From Ralstonia sp. NFACC01 (GTDB lineage Bacteria; Pseudomonadota; Gammaproteobacteria; Burkholderiales; Burkholderiaceae): DNA of 64,000 nt. Below the pieces are notes generated by a model. The model saw only the letters and a list, made by a program, of their open reading frames with translations, did no database searches and had not been told where the DNA came from. The translations under genes were made by a program, and so were the position numbers. Below, one piece after another: positions 1 to 10,278 of this stretch; the stretch's first letter is position 1, and the number at the start of each line of letters is the position of its first letter. The DNA lies in assembly GCF_900115545.1 (NCBI RefSeq), contig NZ_FOWV01000003.1:434001-498000 (forward strand). The letters run 5' to 3'.

Positions 1-2655
1 ATCCGCCTGTGCATCGGCAGCCGGGGCGGCATCCTCCGCATCGCTCCCTTCGAGACCTCCTTCTGCACCTTCAGCATCGGACTCCATCACACGTTGGAGC
101 CCAGACAGCTTGTTACCCTCGCCCACCGAGATGAGGGTGACACCCTGCGTGGCGCGACCCATTTCACGAATCTCGTCCACACGCGTGCGGATCAGCACGC
201 CGCCCGTCGTGATCAGCATGATCTCGTCTTCAGGCGCCACCAGCGCCGCGGCCACCACCTTGCCGTTACGCTCAGAAGTCTGGATGGCGATCATGCCCTT
301 CGTGCCGCGGCCATGTCGGGTGTATTCCGAGATCGGCGTGCGCTTCCCATAGCCGTTCTCGGTAGCGGTCAGCACGCTGCCGGCGCCCGACTGGGCACCT
401 TCGCCTTCGGTTTCCGCCGGCGCAACCAGCATGGCAATCACTTGCTGGCTTTCCTCCAGGTTCATACCGCGAACGCCACGCGCCTGACGACCCATCGGGC
501 GCACGTCGTTTTCATCGAAGCGCACCGCCTTGCCGGCGTCGGAGAACAGCATCACATCATGCTGGCCATCGGTGATGTCCGCACCAATCAGGAAATCGCC
601 CTCGTCCAGGTCCACCGCAATGATGCCGGCCTTGCGCGGGTTCGAGAATTCCGTCAACGCCGTCTTCTTGACCGTCCCCTTGGAGGTAGCCATGAACACA
701 AAGTGCTGCTCGTCGAACTGCTTCACGGGCAGAATCACGTTGATCTTCTCGCCCGGCGACAGCGGGAACATATTGACGATCGGGCGACCGCGCGAGTTAC
801 GGCTGCCTTGCGGCACTTCCCAAACCTTCAACCAGTAAAGGCGACCGCGATTGGAGAAGCAGAGGATGTAATCGTGGGTATTGGCAACAAACAGCGTGTC
901 GATCCAGTCGTCTTCCTTCGTCGCGGCAGCCTGCTTGCCACGCCCGCCACGCTTTTGCGCACGATATTCGGAAATCGGCTGACTCTTCATATAGCCGCTA
1001 TGGGACAGCGTCACCACCAGATCTTGCGGCGTAATGAGGTCTTCTGTATCCAATTCGGTCGCATTGTGCTCGATCTGCGAGCGACGCTCATCACCGAATT
1101 CCGCGCGGATGGCGGTAAGTTCCTCGACGATGATGGCGGTAATGCGCTCAGGACGTGCCAGGATATCCAGCAAGTCGGCGATCTGCGCCATCACCTCACG
1201 GTATTCCTGAACGATCTTGTCCTGTTCCAGCCCGGTGAGGCGCTGCAGGCGCATCTGCAGGATTTCTTGCGCCTGCGTGTCCGACAGCTTGTACAGCCCA
1301 TCGCCTTGCATACCGAATGCAGGCAGTAAACCTTCTGGCCGATACGCGGCACCGCCGCCGGAGGTTTCGCTCTCTGCGCGAACAAGCATGTCGCGCACGA
1401 GGCCCGAATCCCAACTGCGGTTCATCAGCTCACCTTTCGCAACCGGCGGGGTCGGAGCGGCCTTGATGATTGCGATGAACTCATCGATGTTGGCAAGCGC
1501 AACAGCCAGACCTTCGAGGATGTGGCCACGCTCTCGCGCCTTACGCAGATCAAACACGGTGCGGCGCGTTACCACCTCGCGGCGGTGCAGCAGGAAGCAC
1601 TCCAGCATCTGGCGCAGGTTCAGCAGACGCGGCTGGCCGTCGACCAGCGCCACCATGTTCATACCGAACGTGTCCTGCAGCTGCGTATTCTTATAGAGGT
1701 TGTTGAGAACAACCTCCGGCACTTCGCCACGCTTGAGCTCGATCACCACGCGCATGCCGGACTTGTCCGACTCGTCGCGAATGTCAGAAATGCCTTCGAT
1801 GCGCTTTTCGGTGACCAGCTCGGCGATACGCTCGAGCAGCGTGCGCTTGTTAACTTGATACGGCAGCTCGTCGACGATGATCGCTTGGCGCTGGCCCCGA
1901 TCAATATCCTCGAAATGCGTCTTGGCGCGCATCACGACGCGGCCGCGGCCGGTGCGATAGCCTTCACGTACACCCGAAATGCCGTAGATGATGCCGGCCG
2001 TCGGGAAGTCCGGCGCCGGGATCAGTTCGATCAGCTCGTCAACCGTCGCTTCGGGGTTGCGCAACAAATGCAGGCAGCCATCAACCACTTCATTCAGGTT
2101 GTGCGGCGGAATGTTCGTCGCCATACCCACCGCAATCCCAGACGAACCGTTGATCAGCAAGTTGGGAATGCGAGCCGGCAAAACGGAAGGTTCAGTTTCG
2201 GAACCGTCGTAGTTCGGCTCGAAATTGACCGTTTCCTTGTCGAGGTCGGCCAGCAGTTCGTGAGCGATCTTCGACAAGCGGATTTCGGTGTAACGCATCG
2301 CCGCGGCGTTATCGCCGTCGACCGAGCCAAAGTTGCCTTGGCCGTCGACCAGCATGTAGCGCAGAGAGAAGTTCTGCGCCATCCGCACGATGGTGTCGTA
2401 TACAGCAGTGTCGCCGTGGGGGTGATACTTACCAATCACATCCCCGACGATACGGGCGGACTTCTTATAGGGGCGATTCCAGTCGTTGTTCAGCTCGTGC
2501 ATCGAGTACAACGCACGACGATGCACCGGCTTGAGACCATCCCGCACATCTGGAAGGGCGCGGCCCACGATCACGCTCATCGCGTAAGCGAGGTACGAGC
2601 TGCGCATTTCTTCTTCGAGCGATACCGGGAGTGTCTCTTTGGCGAATTGATCCAT
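1..2655 (-). CDS. gyrA: DNA gyrase subunit A (C-terminus cut by window edge)
   Basis: The A subunit of DNA gyrase cleaves and religates DNA during ATP-driven negative supercoiling, together with GyrB. Reading from the ATG at 2655 gives [20 protein letters not shown], the usual GyrA start, and 885 codons lie in the window before the frame runs off base 1. The catalytic Tyr122 is in the motif AAMRYTEIR. The quinolone-resistance region reads [10 protein letters not shown], so position 83 is Thr and 87 is Asp in E. coli numbering. The second half (beyond about residue 530) contains the C-terminal beta-propeller repeats, including a QRGGRGK-type GyrA box (KRGGRGK, near 960). The last residues before the edge are acidic and Ala-rich. 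The gene is divergent from the ompA-like gene across a 432-bp gap. Confidence 0.98.
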   Translation of the reverse strand, partial: MDQFAKETLPVSLEEEMRSSYLAYAMSVIVGRALPDVRDGLKPVHRRALYSMHELNNDWNRPYKKSARIVGDVIGKYHPHGDTAVYDTIVRMAQNFSLRYMLVDGQGNFGSVDGDNAAAMRYTEIRLSKIAHELLADLDKETVNFEPNYDGSETEPSVLPARIPNLLINGSSGIAVGMATNIPPHNLNEVVDGCLHLLRNPEATVDELIELIPAPDFPTAGIIYGISGVREGYRTGRGRVVMRAKTHFEDIDRGQRQAIIVDELPYQVNKRTLLERIAELVTEKRIEGISDIRDESDKSGMRVVIELKRGEVPEVVLNNLYKNTQLQDTFGMNMVALVDGQPRLLNLRQMLECFLLHRREVVTRRTVFDLRKARERGHILEGLAVALANIDEFIAIIKAAPTPPVAKGELMNRSWDSGLVRDMLVRAESETSGGGAAYRPEGLLPAFGMQGDGLYKLSDTQAQEILQMRLQRLTGLEQDKIVQEYREVMAQIADLLDILARPERITAIIVEELTAIRAEFGDERRSQIEHNATELDTEDLITPQDLVVTLSHSGYMKSQPISEYRAQKRGGRGKQAAATKEDDWIDTLFVANTHDYILCFSNRGRLYWLKVWEVPQGSRNSRGRPIVNMFPLSPGEKINVILPVKQFDEQHFVFMATSKGTVKKTALTEFSNPRKAGIIAVDLDEGDFLIGADITDGQHDVMLFSDAGKAVRFDENDVRPMGRQARGVRGMNLEESQQVIAMLVAPAETEGEGAQSGAGSVLTATENGYGKRTPISEYTRHGRGTKGMIAIQTSERNGKVVAAALVAPEDEIMLITTGGVLIRTRVDEIREMGRATQGVTLISVGEGNKLSGLQRVMESDAEGAEGGLEGSDAEDAAPAADAQAD

Positions 2656-3087
2656 TGGGCGAACGGTGAGAGGTCCCCTAGTGAGCACAGTGGTGCCCAC
2701 TGCAGGACGCTGCGGTTGCGCGAATAACAGAACATTTTACCATGCCGCAAGCCCCCTCCCCTCATACGCGCGAGCGACGCATCGTCAACCCCGGGCACGT
2801 TCCGTGCGAGCGAGGGCAAAACCGGGGAGCCAGTCCCCATAAGGGTTTGCGAGCCATTTCCTGCCTTGTTGCGTACACACCACAAGGCCGTGGCGCCCCG
2901 TTCGAATCGCTTATATTTGCTTTTTAGGAGTGCGTGCTTGTGGCACAATCCCCCAGCGAAGAGGCAGACATTGTTCGAAGTGGAGCCTTCACCACACCGA
3001 GAATGTTATACTCCGAAGAATGTATGACTTGTTTTCGTCCCATCTGCTCGCAGTCTTCTGCGGTGATCTCATCCTGAGAGGAGAAAT
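2656..3087. other. Intergenic region between divergent gyrA and ompA-like gene
   Basis: This is 432 bp with no convincing gene. A 61-codon open frame at 2742-2927 has no recognisable features. The region must hold the promoters of both genes. The clearest promoter element is an extended -10 for the ompA-like gene, listed separately. I could not assign the gyrA promoter with confidence. Confidence 0.6.
3004..3012 (+). promoter_or_regulatory. Extended -10 promoter element of the ompA-like gene
   Basis: The sequence TGTTATACT fits the extended -10 pattern TGnTATAAT with one mismatch. It lies 76 bp before the ATG at 3088. No good -35 is present at 17 bp spacing, which is usual for extended -10 promoters. 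The ribosome binding site GAGAGGAGAAAT sits just before the start codon. Confidence 0.5.
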
Positions 3088-3744
3088 ATGAAAAAATTTG
3101 CCAAGCTCGCGTTCGCTGCAGCTGCGGTAGCCATGGCTGCGTCCGCTTACGCTCAGTCGGTGCCCTACGAAAAGAAGGCCGTCAACGACAACTGGGGTAA
3201 CGGCACGAGCGAGTGGGTCTGGAAGAACGGCACGAACGAACTGTGCTGGCGCAATGGCTTCTGGACGCCGGCAACCGCCAACGCTCAGTGCGACGGCGCT
3301 CTGGCTCCGGCTGCTGCTCCGACGGCCACCCCGGCTGCTCCGGCTGCTCCGGTTGTGTCGAGCGAAAAGGTTACGTTCGCTGCTGACACCCTGTTCGATT
3401 TCGACAAGGCTGTGCTGAAGCCGGAAGGCAAGGCTAAGCTGGACGACCTGGTCTCGAAGCTGAACGGCATCAACCTGGAAGTCGTGATCGCCGTTGGCCA
3501 CACCGACTCGTTCGGTTCGGACAAGTACAACGACCGTCTGTCGGTCCGTCGTGCTGAAGCCGTCAAGGGCTACCTGGTCAGCAAGGGCATCGAAGCCAAC
3601 CGTGTTTACACGGAAGGCAAGGGCAAGCGCCAGCTGAAGGTTGATCCGAAGTCGTGCAAGGGCGCTCGCAAGGCGCAAATCGCCTGCCAGCAACCGAACC
3701 GCCGCGTGGACGTCGAAGTGGTCGGCACCCGCAAGGCTCAGTAA
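3088..3744 (+). CDS. OmpA-family outer membrane protein
   Basis: This 218-aa protein is a probable outer membrane protein that anchors to peptidoglycan. Residues 1-22 are a signal peptide ending AYA before Gln23. A Trp-rich region follows (about 35-60), then an Ala/Pro linker (about 71-92), then an OmpA C-terminal domain (about 95-212) with the peptidoglycan-binding signature GHTDSFGSDKYNDRLSVRRA. There is no room for the eight-stranded OmpA barrel, so it is a short OmpA-like protein. Codons are heavily biased (GCT, CTG, AAG, GGC), which suggests very high expression. A strong terminator follows 16 bp after the stop. The exact symbol (ompA or another) is not assigned because several paralogues are common in Ralstonia. 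Confidence 0.92.
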   Translation: MKKFAKLAFAAAAVAMAASAYAQSVPYEKKAVNDNWGNGTSEWVWKNGTNELCWRNGFWTPATANAQCDGALAPAAAPTATPAAPAAPVVSSEKVTFAADTLFDFDKAVLKPEGKAKLDDLVSKLNGINLEVVIAVGHTDSFGSDKYNDRLSVRRAEAVKGYLVSKGIEANRVYTEGKGKRQLKVDPKSCKGARKAQIACQQPNRRVDVEVVGTRKAQ

Positions 3745-3760
3745 TTCGGTTCACACCGGG

Positions 3761-3790
3761 AAAAAGCCCAGCGAAAGCTGGGCTTTTTTT
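3761..3790 (+). terminator. Rho-independent terminator of the ompA-like gene
   Basis: A 12-bp perfect stem AAAAAGCCCAGC/GCTGGGCTTTTT with a GAAA tetraloop is followed by more T residues. It starts 16 bp after the TAA of the OmpA-like gene. Confidence 0.9.
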
Positions 3791-3840
3791 CGCCTATACA
3801 TCGGCAGATGCCCCCTGGTCTGCTGCGGAAATAGGCAATA

Positions 3841-3875
3841 AAAAAGCGATGACGCCAAATGCGCCATCGCTTTTT
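3841..3875 (-). terminator. Terminator of the glycine-zipper lipoprotein gene
   Basis: Arms AAAAAGCGATG (3841-3851) and CATCGCTTTTT (3865-3875) form a stem with A/T-rich ends on both strands. It lies 42 bp beyond the stop of the minus-strand gene and may act in both directions between the convergent genes. Confidence 0.8.
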
Positions 3876-3916
3876 CTATTTGGGGCACCGATGCCCCTTC
3901 CTCATGACCGCCCTTC

Positions 3917-4423
3917 TTATTGATAGGAAGGTGTCGCCTGGTCGTTAGCAACCATGGCGCGATCACCAACGCGCAGATTGTTCGGGTTTCGCTGCGTGAC
4001 GGTCGCGACGCGGCCATCATCCAGGCGCACGGTGATGCGGTACACCGTTTGACCGCCCGCCCCGGCGCGCTGTTCGACTTGGTTGCCCGCATAAGCACCG
4101 AGTGCTGCGCCACCAATGGTCGCGACCGTGTTGCCCGTACCGCCACCAACTTGGTGACCCAGAATGCCGCCGGCCACGCCGCCGATGATCGTGCCCAAAA
4201 TGCCCGGGCTATTTGCCGGGGCCTGCATCGGCTGGATCGATTCGACCCGGCCATAAAGGGCGCCCGTTTGCTGGGGCTGTCCGCTATAAGCCGGTTGCTG
4301 ACCATAGGCAGGCTGCTGAGCATACCCACCGTTATAACCACCGCCGTAACCGGGCGCGGCGCAGCCTGCCAGCACCGTCAGGCCCACAACACCCAGTCCT
4401 ATCAGAATTTGTTTGGATTTCAT
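3917..4423 (-). CDS. Glycine-zipper 2TM-domain lipoprotein
   Basis: This is a 168-aa predicted envelope lipoprotein. The start at 4423 (MKSKQILIG) was chosen because AAGGAGAGATC precedes it directly; a longer frame to 4465 has no such site. Residues 1-20 are a lipoprotein signal peptide with lipobox LAGC and Cys21 as lipid site. A Gly/Tyr/Gln-rich stretch follows (about 25-55), then a glycine zipper (GTIIGGVAGGILG and GGAALGAYAG, about 85-125), then a basic C-terminal beta region. It belongs to the 17-kDa surface antigen/SlyB-like class. Its role is unknown beyond likely envelope integrity. Confidence 0.88.
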   Translation of the reverse strand: MKSKQILIGLGVVGLTVLAGCAAPGYGGGYNGGYAQQPAYGQQPAYSGQPQQTGALYGRVESIQPMQAPANSPGILGTIIGGVAGGILGHQVGGGTGNTVATIGGAALGAYAGNQVEQRAGAGGQTVYRITVRLDDGRVATVTQRNPNNLRVGDRAMVANDQATPSYQ

Positions 4424-4583
4424 TGATCTCTCCTTGAGCGAAGGTGACAGTTGGAGGAAATGCATGCGCGTTTGTTCACCTCTGTTTCAATGTGAAACCT
4501 TTTTCCAGACCCCGTGATTTGGTCGGGGCCACGCTTTTTGGTACATTTCCTCACCTAGCCGATATGCCCTGGCGCAGCGCAAC

Positions 4584-5300
4584 ATGACGACCACTCACGC
4601 GAACGCCGATCCCGGCGAACTCGAAAAATTTAGCGAACTCGCCCACCGCTGGTGGGATCCGAACAGCGAGTTCAAACCCCTGCACGAAATCAACCCGCTA
4701 CGCCTTGACTGGATCCAGTCAATCGCACCGCTAGCCGGCAAACGCGTCGTCGACGTCGGCTGCGGCGGCGGCATCCTTTCAGAGAGCATGGCGCGTGCCG
4801 GAGCCAACGTCAAAGGCATCGATCTGTCCCGCAAAGCATTGCGTGTCGCCGACCTGCATAGCCTCGAGGCGGGCATTACCGTCGATTACGAGGAGATCGC
4901 AGCAGAAGCGCTGGCCGCGCGTGAGTCTGGCAGCTTCGATGTCGTTACTTGCATGGAGATGCTCGAACATGTGCCCGATCCGGCATCCATTGTTCGCGCA
5001 TGCGCGACATTGGTGAAGCCGGGCGGTTACGTATTTTTCTCCACGATCCACCGAAACGCCAAAGCGTACCTGCTGGCGGTGATAGGTGCGGAATACATCC
5101 TGAACATGCTGCCGCGCGGCACGCATGACTACGCCAAGTTCATTCGCCCCTCTGAGCTAAGCGCATTCGTACGCGGGGCTGGCCTCCAAGCGCAAGAGAT
5201 GCGCGGGCTGGAATACAACCCGATTACCGGCCGCTACGCCCTTACGCAGGACACCAGCGTCAACTACTTGATGGCGACGCGCCGTCCGGCCGAGGCATGA
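4584..5300 (+). CDS. ubiG: Ubiquinone biosynthesis O-methyltransferase UbiG
   Basis: The 238-aa SAM-dependent enzyme carries out both O-methylations in ubiquinone synthesis. The N-terminus [20 protein letters not shown] is diagnostic for UbiG. The SAM-binding motif [13 protein letters not shown] is at about residues 55-67 and the post-I/II region [13 protein letters not shown] at about 120-132. Length matches the family. The TGA overlaps the ATG of the next gene (gph) in ATGA, so the two are translationally coupled, a common arrangement in betaproteobacteria. Confidence 0.96.
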   Translation: MTTTHANADPGELEKFSELAHRWWDPNSEFKPLHEINPLRLDWIQSIAPLAGKRVVDVGCGGGILSESMARAGANVKGIDLSRKALRVADLHSLEAGITVDYEEIAAEALAARESGSFDVVTCMEMLEHVPDPASIVRACATLVKPGGYVFFSTIHRNAKAYLLAVIGAEYILNMLPRGTHDYAKFIRPSELSAFVRGAGLQAQEMRGLEYNPITGRYALTQDTSVNYLMATRRPAEA

Positions 5301-5986
5301 GGGTGCGCCAATTTCCCGATCCGCTGGGCGCGGTGCTGTTCGACCTAGATGGCACGCTTGCGGACACGGCCCCCGATCTTGCTGCGGCGGCCAACAAGGT
5401 GCGCACCGACCGCGGTCTCGAACCGGTGGACTACGAAGCGCTGCGCCCGGTCGCCTCGCATGGTGCCCGTGGGCTGATTGGCGTGGCGTTCGGCATTGGG
5501 CCGGGAGATGCTGAATTCGAATCGCTGCGGCTGGCATTTCTCGCCAACTACGAAGCAGAAATCTGTGTGCGCACGCAGCTGTTTCCGGGCATGGCTGACG
5601 TGCTGGCGGAACTGGGCCGCGCCGGCATCCCCTGGGGAATCGTCACCAACAAATCGGGCCGACTGACGGTACCGCTGGTTGCACAGCTGTCGTTCCCCGT
5701 GCCGCCTGCCTGCGTCGTTGCAGGCGACACCACGCCGCACGCTAAACCTCACCCAGCCCCGCTGCTGCATGCAGCCGAATCCATCGGCGTCGATGCACGG
5801 CAGATCGTCTACGTGGGCGATGACCTTCGCGATATTGAAGCCGGCCGCGCCGCCGGCATGCCTACCATTGCGGCCAGTTACGGCTATTGTGGTAATGGAC
5901 CATCGCCCGTGGAATGGCGCGCCGATGCGCTGATTGCCAGCGCGGCCGAGCTGATTCCGCTGCTGCTCGAATCGCAACGCGCTTGA
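5297..5986 (+). CDS. gph: Phosphoglycolate phosphatase (HAD family)
   Basis: This is a 229-aa HAD-superfamily phosphatase. Motif I is [10 protein letters not shown], with nucleophile Asp16 and acid/base Asp18. Motif II is IVTNKSGR (about 115-122) and motifs III/IV are PHAKPHPAP and [13 protein letters not shown]. The helical cap lies between motifs I and II. It would hydrolyse 2-phosphoglycolate from DNA repair or, as in the MupP subgroup, MurNAc-6-phosphate; the sequence alone does not decide. It overlaps ubiG by 4 nt. Confidence 0.9.
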   Translation: MRVRQFPDPLGAVLFDLDGTLADTAPDLAAAANKVRTDRGLEPVDYEALRPVASHGARGLIGVAFGIGPGDAEFESLRLAFLANYEAEICVRTQLFPGMADVLAELGRAGIPWGIVTNKSGRLTVPLVAQLSFPVPPACVVAGDTTPHAKPHPAPLLHAAESIGVDARQIVYVGDDLRDIEAGRAAGMPTIAASYGYCGNGPSPVEWRADALIASAAELIPLLLESQRA

Positions 5987-6105
5987 CCACGATGCCCCGG
6001 TGAATGCCTGGGCGCCGCATCTTTCAGGACCGCCGCCTCCCCCCGGGGACGTGGCGGTCGACCGACTGACGAAGTAGGCCACGCCATGGCCGGACCGACA
6101 CCAGC

Positions 6106-9100
6106 ATGAGCACCTCCCGCGATTCGCGCCCCGATCTGCAATCGAATACCAACGGCTGGCGCGCACGGCTTGATCGCGTGCGCGGCACGGCCGGCTGGCA
6201 ACGCGCGGCTCAGGTCGGCACATCGCGACGTACCAAACGCACCGGGATCGGCGTGCTGATCTTCCTGGTGGTGTTCGGCCTGCTGGGCGCATTCGGTGGC
6301 CCGCCGCTACTGCGCCACCTGGCGCAAACGCAACTCAGCAAGGTGCTGGAACGGCCAGTTTCGGTCGGCAAGATCAGCATCAACCCATACACACTGCGGC
6401 TTGATGTTGACCAGCTCCACATTGCCGAGCGCGACGGCAAGACACCGTTCGTCGACGTCGGCCATCTGCATGTCAATGCCTCGTGGAGTTCGATCTTCCG
6501 CCGCGCGCCCGTCATCGAAGAGCTCGGCATAGACGCGCCACACGTGCGTATCGTGCGCACCGCCGAACAGCGCTTCAACTTCTCCGACATCGTCGACAGG
6601 CTAAGCCAGCCGGAGAACCCACCCAAGCCCAAGTCGAACGAGCCGGCGCGTTTCGTCTTCGCGAATCTGCAATTGGCCAACGGCGCGATTGATTTTGTCG
6701 ACCAGCCGCTCGGCACGCAGCACAAAGTGGATGGCTTGCAGATCGGCGTGCCTTTCCTGGCGAGCCTGCCGGCCGACGTGGATATCTTCGTGCAGCCGCT
6801 GCTGGCCGCGCGCATCGACGGCGCACCGCTGCATTTCGCGGGCAAAACAAAGCCGTTCGCCGATTCGCTCGAATCCAACCTCAACGTCAAGATCGATGGC
6901 CTGGATCTGCCCCGCTACCTCGGCTACGTGCCCGGCCCGCTGCCGGTGGCAGTGCCGCAAGGCAAGCTGACGACGGACCTAGCGATCGACTTTCAGAAGC
7001 CGAAGAGCGGCGCGCCGGTGCTGCGCGTACACGGCACGACCGGCCTCGACAACCTGGAAGTGGTCGACGCCAAGAAAGCACCGCTGTTGGCCGCCAAACA
7101 AGTGCGTGCAACGCTGAGCGACGTGCGCCCGCTCGACAACGTGTTCCACCTCGATGCGCTGACGCTCGATGGCGTGCGCGTCGATGCCACGCGTGGTGTA
7201 GATGGAGTGATCAATTTCGCTCAGCTCGGGGGCAAGCCTGCATCTGCTGAAGCGAAAGCTGTCAAACCTGAGCCCGCGTCGACCGCCAAACCGAAACCGC
7301 TGGATGTGGTGGTCAGCAAGCTGCAACTGACCAACAGCACAGTCCATTGGCGTGACGCGACCACGCAGCCGGCGGCTGACCTGACGCTGGAAGACCTCCA
7401 CGGCGACATTGGCGTACGCACGCTGGGTGGTCCAACCACTCTCGATGTGGGCGCCAAGCTGGCGCAAGGCGGCACGCTCAATGTCAAAGGCAACACGTCA
7501 CTGGAGAAGAACACCGGCGAGTTGGAACTCAAGCTGGACAGCGTGAAGCTGGCTGGCATCAGCCCGTATCTGCGCCAGGCGGGCGCCCCGCAATTGCAGA
7601 ATGGCGCGCTGTCGGCCGACGGCAAGGTGGCGCTCGACTTCGGGCCGGACAAATTCAACGTACGCGCGGAACCGCTGACCGCAAGCCTGGCCGACCTGTC
7701 GCTGGCGCCCGCCACGGGCAAGGACACCGCGCTGCGCGCCAAGCTGCTGCGCGCGGACGTCAAGAGCTTCGACCTGATCGCCCGCACCATCACGCTCAAT
7801 GAAGTGCGCGCCGACGGTCTGCAGATCGACGCGCTGCGCAGGAAGGATGGTACGACCACGCTGACGCTGCTCGATGGGCCGCAGCCCGCCGCGGGCAAGT
7901 CGGAGGCGCCCGCCAAGTCCAACGCAAAGTCGAATGCCCCAGCCGAAAAGCCGTGGGCAGTGACGGTGCAGACACTGAAGCTGGACAACAGCGCTGTCGG
8001 CTTTGAAGACCAATCGAACTCGCGTCCGGTCAAGATCCGTGTCGAGCCGCTGAACGTGGTCGTGCAAAACGCCTCCACCGATCTCGGCAAACCTGTCAAC
8101 GTGCAGATCGGTGCGGGGCTGGGCACGAAGGGCAAGCTCGATGTGCGTGGCGAAGTGGTGCCGCAGCCACTGAAGGCCGATCTGCGAGTGAACTCGCAGA
8201 ACCTGTCGCTGGCGGGTTTTGATCCGTATCTGGACAAGACGCTGAATGCGGCGATTACGAGCGCGCTGCTATCGATGGACGGGCACCTCGTGCTCACCCA
8301 GGGCAAGGCCCTAACGGTCAACTACCAGGGCAACGCGACGCTGGGCAACGTTCGCCTGCAAGACCGCGTGAGTTCGGACGACTTCCTGCGCTGGCGTTCG
8401 CTCGCGCTCAACCGCATCCAGGCCAACTACGACGGCACCACGCCGCGTGTGCGGGTGGGCGCGGTGGCGCTATCGACGTTCTACGCGCGGATCATCATCA
8501 ATCCGAATGGACGCCTGAACCTGCAGGACATCCGCGTGCAGCCGACCGAGGAGCGACGCTCGCTGACGCAAAGCGAACCTGCATCGGCGTCGGCCGCGGC
8601 TGCGTCCGCCCCGGCAGCTGCACCCGTGGTGGCTTCGGCCCCGACTGCGGCACCTGCATCGGCCGTCACCGTCACAGCCACCGGCCCCACGCCCAAAGCC
8701 GGCGGCGCCGACCTGCGCGTTGACGCCATCACACTGCAGGACGGCAACATCCGCTTCACCGACAACTTCGTCAAGCCGAATTACACCGCCAACCTTACGG
8801 CCATCGGTGGCTCGATCGGCACGATCAGCACCGCCGCCAATCAGACACCCGCTGACGTGACGCTGCGAGGCAGTGTCGACGGCACCGCGCCCGTCGACAT
8901 CCACGGCAAAGTCAATCCGCTCGCGCCCACGGCCTTTGTGGATCTCACAGCCAAGGCAGACGGCGTGGAACTGACCAACCTCACGCCCTACTCCGCCAAA
9001 TACGCCGGCTACCCGATCACCAAGGGCAAGCTCACGATGGATCTGCACTACTTGCTCGACCAGGGCAAGCTGACCGCGGATAACCACATCTTCATCGACC

Positions 9101-9888
9101 AGCTCACCTTCGGCGATCGCGTGGAAAGCAAAGACGCCACAAATCTGCCGGTGCGGCTGGCGGTGGCGCTACTGAAGAATTCACGTGGGGAGATCGACGT
9201 GCGCGTGCCAGTGTCGGGCTCACTCGATGACCCGCAGTTCAGCATCGGCAGCGTCATTCTGCGCGCGTTCGTCAACCTGATTGCACGCGCCGTAACGGCA
9301 CCGTTCTCCTTGCTCGCCAGCGCATTTGGCGGCAGCGGCGGCGAAGAACTCGGCTACATCGAGTTCGATCCGGGCACGTCGAACATCAGTCAGGCGTCAT
9401 TGGCCAAGCTCGACAAGCTGGCCACTGCACTCAAGGACCGCCCGGCGCTGAAGGTCGACATCGTCGGCCGCGTCGACCCGGAATTTGACCGCGACGGCTT
9501 GCGCCGCGAAGTGGTGAACCGTCAGATTCGTGAACAGAAGCTCAAGGATGCCGGCGACGCTGCTGAGGCAGACACCACCGTCAAGCCGGAAGAGGAGAAC
9601 AAGTACCTTGAACGCGCGTACAAGGCCGCCAAATTCCCGAAACCGCGCAACGTGATCGGCCTAGCCAAATCCTTGCCGCCCGACGAGATGCGCAAGCTGA
9701 TGGAAACCAATGTGCAAGTGACGGATGCGGATCTGCGGGAGCTTGCCCAGCGTCGGGCGAATGCGGTGCATGTGGCGCTGGCAGAACGTGTGGATCCGGG
9801 GCGCCTCTTCGTCGTGGCTCCGAAGCTGACCGCCGAAGGCATCAAGGACAAGGGCAAGACGACGCGGGTTGATTTCTCGCTGAAGTAG
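6106..9888 (+). CDS. DUF748 (AsmA-like) envelope protein
   Basis: This 1260-aa protein has one N-terminal membrane anchor (about residues 45-67, GVLIFLVVFGLLGAFG) and a very long periplasmic part of repeated short beta strands. The pattern of 'L.V..L...G..V' repeats matches DUF748, part of the AsmA-like clan of bridge-shaped lipid-transfer proteins. Two low-complexity linkers break it up (about 375-400, Lys/Pro/Ala; about 815-865, Ala/Pro). The last 180 residues (LGYIEFDPGTSNISQASLAK onward) resemble an OmpA-like C-terminal fold. Lipid transport to the outer membrane is inferred from the family, not shown here. ssrA follows 32 bp after the stop. Confidence 0.85.
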   Translation: MSTSRDSRPDLQSNTNGWRARLDRVRGTAGWQRAAQVGTSRRTKRTGIGVLIFLVVFGLLGAFGGPPLLRHLAQTQLSKVLERPVSVGKISINPYTLRLDVDQLHIAERDGKTPFVDVGHLHVNASWSSIFRRAPVIEELGIDAPHVRIVRTAEQRFNFSDIVDRLSQPENPPKPKSNEPARFVFANLQLANGAIDFVDQPLGTQHKVDGLQIGVPFLASLPADVDIFVQPLLAARIDGAPLHFAGKTKPFADSLESNLNVKIDGLDLPRYLGYVPGPLPVAVPQGKLTTDLAIDFQKPKSGAPVLRVHGTTGLDNLEVVDAKKAPLLAAKQVRATLSDVRPLDNVFHLDALTLDGVRVDATRGVDGVINFAQLGGKPASAEAKAVKPEPASTAKPKPLDVVVSKLQLTNSTVHWRDATTQPAADLTLEDLHGDIGVRTLGGPTTLDVGAKLAQGGTLNVKGNTSLEKNTGELELKLDSVKLAGISPYLRQAGAPQLQNGALSADGKVALDFGPDKFNVRAEPLTASLADLSLAPATGKDTALRAKLLRADVKSFDLIARTITLNEVRADGLQIDALRRKDGTTTLTLLDGPQPAAGKSEAPAKSNAKSNAPAEKPWAVTVQTLKLDNSAVGFEDQSNSRPVKIRVEPLNVVVQNASTDLGKPVNVQIGAGLGTKGKLDVRGEVVPQPLKADLRVNSQNLSLAGFDPYLDKTLNAAITSALLSMDGHLVLTQGKALTVNYQGNATLGNVRLQDRVSSDDFLRWRSLALNRIQANYDGTTPRVRVGAVALSTFYARIIINPNGRLNLQDIRVQPTEERRSLTQSEPASASAAAASAPAAAPVVASAPTAAPASAVTVTATGPTPKAGGADLRVDAITLQDGNIRFTDNFVKPNYTANLTAIGGSIGTISTAANQTPADVTLRGSVDGTAPVDIHGKVNPLAPTAFVDLTAKADGVELTNLTPYSAKYAGYPITKGKLTMDLHYLLDQGKLTADNHIFIDQLTFGDRVESKDATNLPVRLAVALLKNSRGEIDVRVPVSGSLDDPQFSIGSVILRAFVNLIARAVTAPFSLLASAFGGSGGEELGYIEFDPGTSNISQASLAKLDKLATALKDRPALKVDIVGRVDPEFDRDGLRREVVNRQIREQKLKDAGDAAEADTTVKPEEENKYLERAYKAAKFPKPRNVIGLAKSLPPDEMRKLMETNVQVTDADLRELAQRRANAVHVALAERVDPGRLFVVAPKLTAEGIKDKGKTTRVDFSLK

Positions 9889-9920
9889 CCCATCTATGGG
9901 ATAATCGACCCTTCCTTACT

Positions 9921-10278
9921 GGGGCCGACCTGGTTTCGACGTGGGTTGCGAAGCAGTGGAGGGCATACCGAGGACCCGTCACCTCGTTAATCAATGGGAA
10001 TGCAATAACTGCTAACGACGAACGTTACGCACTGGCAGCCTAAGGGCCGCCGTCCTCGCACTGGCTCGCTGACGGGCTAGGGTCGAAAGACTAGCGAGGT
10101 CATCTACGTCAGATAAGCTCTAGGTGAGTCACGGGCCTAGAGACGAAAACTTAGTGAATCGCCGTCGTAGAGCGTGTTCGTCCGCGATGCGGCGGTTAAA
10201 TCAAATGACAGAACTAAGTATGTAGAACTCTCTGTGGAGGGCTTGCGGACGCGGGTTCGATTCCCGCCGGCTCCACCA
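9921..10278 (+). ncRNA. ssrA: Transfer-messenger RNA (tmRNA)
   Basis: tmRNA rescues stalled ribosomes and tags the nascent protein for degradation. The 5' end GGGGCCGACCTGGTTTCGAC is the conserved tRNA-like start. The 3' end carries the T arm GGGTTCGATTCCCGCC and CCA at 10276-10278. The acceptor stem pairs GGGGCCG with CGGCTCC, one pair being G-U. The tag reading frame starts at 10011 (GCT, resume codon) and encodes ANDERYALAA followed by TAA at 10041, a betaproteobacterial tag. The RNA is one continuous piece, not permuted. A GATAAT at 9900-9905 could be the -10. Confidence 0.97.
10011..10043 (+). other. tmRNA proteolysis-tag reading frame
   Basis: Ten codons encode ANDERYALAA, then TAA. 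It lies inside ssrA, and the LAA end is the ClpXP/ClpAP degron. Confidence 0.93.

Noticed and set aside
94-2727. Long + strand open frames opposite gyrA (94-1329, 1522-2727).
   Set aside because: They are shadows of gyrA; composition is His/Arg-rich and no family features appear.
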